From Liquidambar formosana (lineage: Eukaryota; Streptophyta; Magnoliopsida; Saxifragales; Altingiaceae): a stretch of 64,000 nt of DNA. The translations under genes and the position numbers were made by a program. The DNA lies in assembly GCA_039720395.1 (NCBI GenBank), contig CM077833.1, forward strand, positions 21,029,771-21,093,770, written 5' to 3'. Within the stretch, counting starts at the first letter, position 1; every line of letters starts with the position of its first letter. The notes below the pieces were generated by a model that had not been told where the DNA came from, did no database searches, and saw only the letters and a program-made list of their open reading frames with translations. Of this stretch, positions 62,605-64,000 are shown in pieces.

Positions 62605-63076
62605 CTAAAGCTTGCTGTAAGTAATCTGTCCAAATCTTCAATGTTTTATTTATTTTTGTTTTATTTTTCTGTTGATGAATCAATGGCCGGAAAAAGTGGA
62701 GTTGGCCGGAGAGGGTGGGGCGGTGTGTGCTGCCCACCTAGCCGGAAAAATGCAAGGTGAGTGGGTTAAGCTTTCCTTTCCGTAGATGGGGAAATCCTAG
62801 GCATGAATGGCAGGAGAAAGGGAAGGCAAGGGAGATCGTAGGAGAAGTGGCGTTTTAGGGGTAACGGTGGGTTGCTTCCGTTAATGTTGCGTTTGGGATT
62901 CAAAACGCACATACTTGGCGTCGTTTTATCAGGTGGAGTTTTTTCCGCCGTCGGATGAGTGATACGCCACGTGTCGAAATCTGGAACACATTGGCACAGT
63001 GCCGAGAAAACACCTCCTCAGCACTGAATCCGAATGCGTGTGAGAAGTCGGGTGAGGAGTGCGAATAGCGCTGGCG
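60698..63076. mobile_element. Non-autonomous Mutator-like element (MULE) with a split left TIR
   Basis: The outer ends are inverted repeats: GGCCAGCGCTATTCGC on the left and (minus strand) CGCCAGCGCTATTCGC on the right. TTTATTTTG (60689-60697) and TTTATTTTT (63077-63085) form an 8/9 match, the 9-bp duplication expected of Mutator transposition. The right TIR spans about 220 bp (62855-63076). Its left counterpart is in two pieces, 60698-60737 and 61554-61737, sharing TTCGGATTC(G/A)GTGCTGAG, GACACGTGGCGT and CATTAACGG blocks. The interior (61738-62854) is GC-richer than its surroundings, has no transposase, and repeats TCCGGTGAA four times (62040-62290). It could contain captured host-gene sequence (Pack-MULE), but I recognise no donor gene. 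Minus-strand frames in it (61724-62176, 150 aa) are not supported as genes. Confidence 0.8.
60727..61553. mobile_element. Inverted-repeat insertion nested in the MULE left TIR
   Basis: The left arm, starting CTTCTCGCACTCTCCTCTTT, is matched by the right arm read on the minus strand, CTTCTCACACTCCTCCTTTT. The match continues for about 55 bp through TTATA, a GACAAAAAT block and CCCTT. The element lies exactly where the MULE left TIR is interrupted, so it is a separate insertion or a rearranged TIR copy. The central 700 bp carry no recognised domain; the 98-aa minus-strand frame at 60807-61103 is not supported as a gene. Confidence 0.62.
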
Positions 63077-63085
63077 TTTATTTTT

Positions 63086-64000
63086 CATGTTTTTGTGTTT
63101 GTTTGAAATGATTTCTCCCGAAGAGTACGGCTTCTTAGCTTTAGAAATAGCCATTAACAAGCGATATCAGGGGCAGGCTTTAGCCGTACAAGACAGTTGC
63201 ATTTGTCGATAGCAGGGATGGTGCCGGATTCAAATGCGGCTCACCTCACTGAATTCTTTTATGTACGAGCTATAATATATTGCCATATCAGCTTAAAGAA
63301 ATTGGAAAGACCCACCTTATTATACTAAAGTTCATTCCTTAAAATTTTGATCTAATTATTAAGATCTTTTAGATCTTTTTTCTCTTTCTTCCTCTTTCGA
63401 ATGTGAATATGGCGTTATTTTATTGGTGCAGAGGGATGCATCAGATAAGAGCAGAGGCCCCCATGTTTCTTTCACATGGGAGGGTGTCGTACGCACTACC
63501 GTGCATATCAGCGCAAGTTGACACCCTTCGCTTTCACACTGTGAAGTCACCCATGACGTGTCAGCCTTTATTTCCTTTCTATTGTTTTTTCCCCACACGT
63601 TAAAACGCACACTCCCATCCGGTGAGATATGCACCAAATATGCACGCAACGACACGAAGTTGAAACCAACGTTAAGAGAACACAGGCTCTCATAGGTCAT
63701 ACATGCATCAAATATACACGCAGTGATGACTTTTATTACCATTTAAGTACGAAAAAATATTACAGTGTATTTTGTACACCAACATAACTCGTATAATGTT
63801 TTACAACTTGCATAGTGATAAATGTAATTTAATGAATCAGTATATTATCATCTGCTCTATAAATTAATGCAAAGAAGTTGTGCATATGATGCTATTCATT
63901 TAAGTATAAATTTTTTATTTTTTATTTTTTATTGTAATTTTGAAAAATTTTAGAGCAACTAGCTAGGAAAAACATATTTATCTAATGTTGTACTTTCGAT
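63086..64000. other. Intergenic, no gene seen
   Basis: AT-rich beyond 63240. The minus-strand frame at 63359-63742 (127 aa) has no recognised domain and overlaps an opposite-strand frame, so it is not called. Confidence 0.5.

Overview
The window is plant nuclear DNA, most likely from a eudicot. It is AT-rich, its genes are intron-bearing with GT-AG splice sites, and it holds plant-specific families: a WIP zinc finger, a QUASIMODO2-type pectin methyltransferase and an ARP1-type RRM protein. An elongator tRNA-Met with an anticodon-loop intron and a typical plant mix of MITE, Helitron, MULE, LINE, SINE and LTR sequences fit this. The species cannot be named from sequence alone.

Genes. (1) 1693-3004, minus: two-exon WIP/TT1-like C2H2 zinc-finger transcription factor. 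(2) 7054-11850, minus: ARP1-like single-RRM RNA-binding protein with a 3.2 kb intron; its last exon is unresolved. (3) 18275-18359, plus: tRNA-Met(CAT) with an 11-nt intron. (4) 37813-43122, plus: eight-exon QUA2/TSD2-like pectin methyltransferase of 691 aa, with a probable 5'-UTR intron. (5) 54540-56940, minus: leucine-rich-repeat protein related to outer-arm dynein light chain 1-like plant proteins; an internal frame jump needs either a very short intron or an indel to explain it. These genes do not form an operon or an obvious pathway.

Between the genes the DNA is mostly transposon remains, several with exact boundaries: a foldback element (528-929); Tourist-like MITEs flanked by TTA/TAA (15469, 19488, 22163, 30551, 48138, 58276); Stowaway-like remnants (4131, 26165); a minus-strand non-autonomous Helitron (16906-17508); a complete 311-bp TRIM retrotransposon with TTTAT target duplications, primer-binding site and polypurine tract (34215-34525); a 700-bp solo LTR flanked by TTGGG (46922-47621); a 5'-truncated, decayed L1-type LINE (48625-52337), a SINE (53481-53593) and an inverted LINE tail (53735-54490) packed against the 3' end of the LRR gene; and a 2.4-kb Mutator-like element with long terminal inverted repeats, one of which is split by a second inverted-repeat insertion (60698-63076).

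No wholly new biological system is visible. The points most worth a second look are the nested MULE, the miniature TRIM, the Helitron with internal tandem units, and the 26-nt or 95-nt splice puzzle in the LRR gene. All exon boundaries were inferred by eye from splice-site motifs, reading-frame phase and family knowledge; no alignment or transcript data were available.
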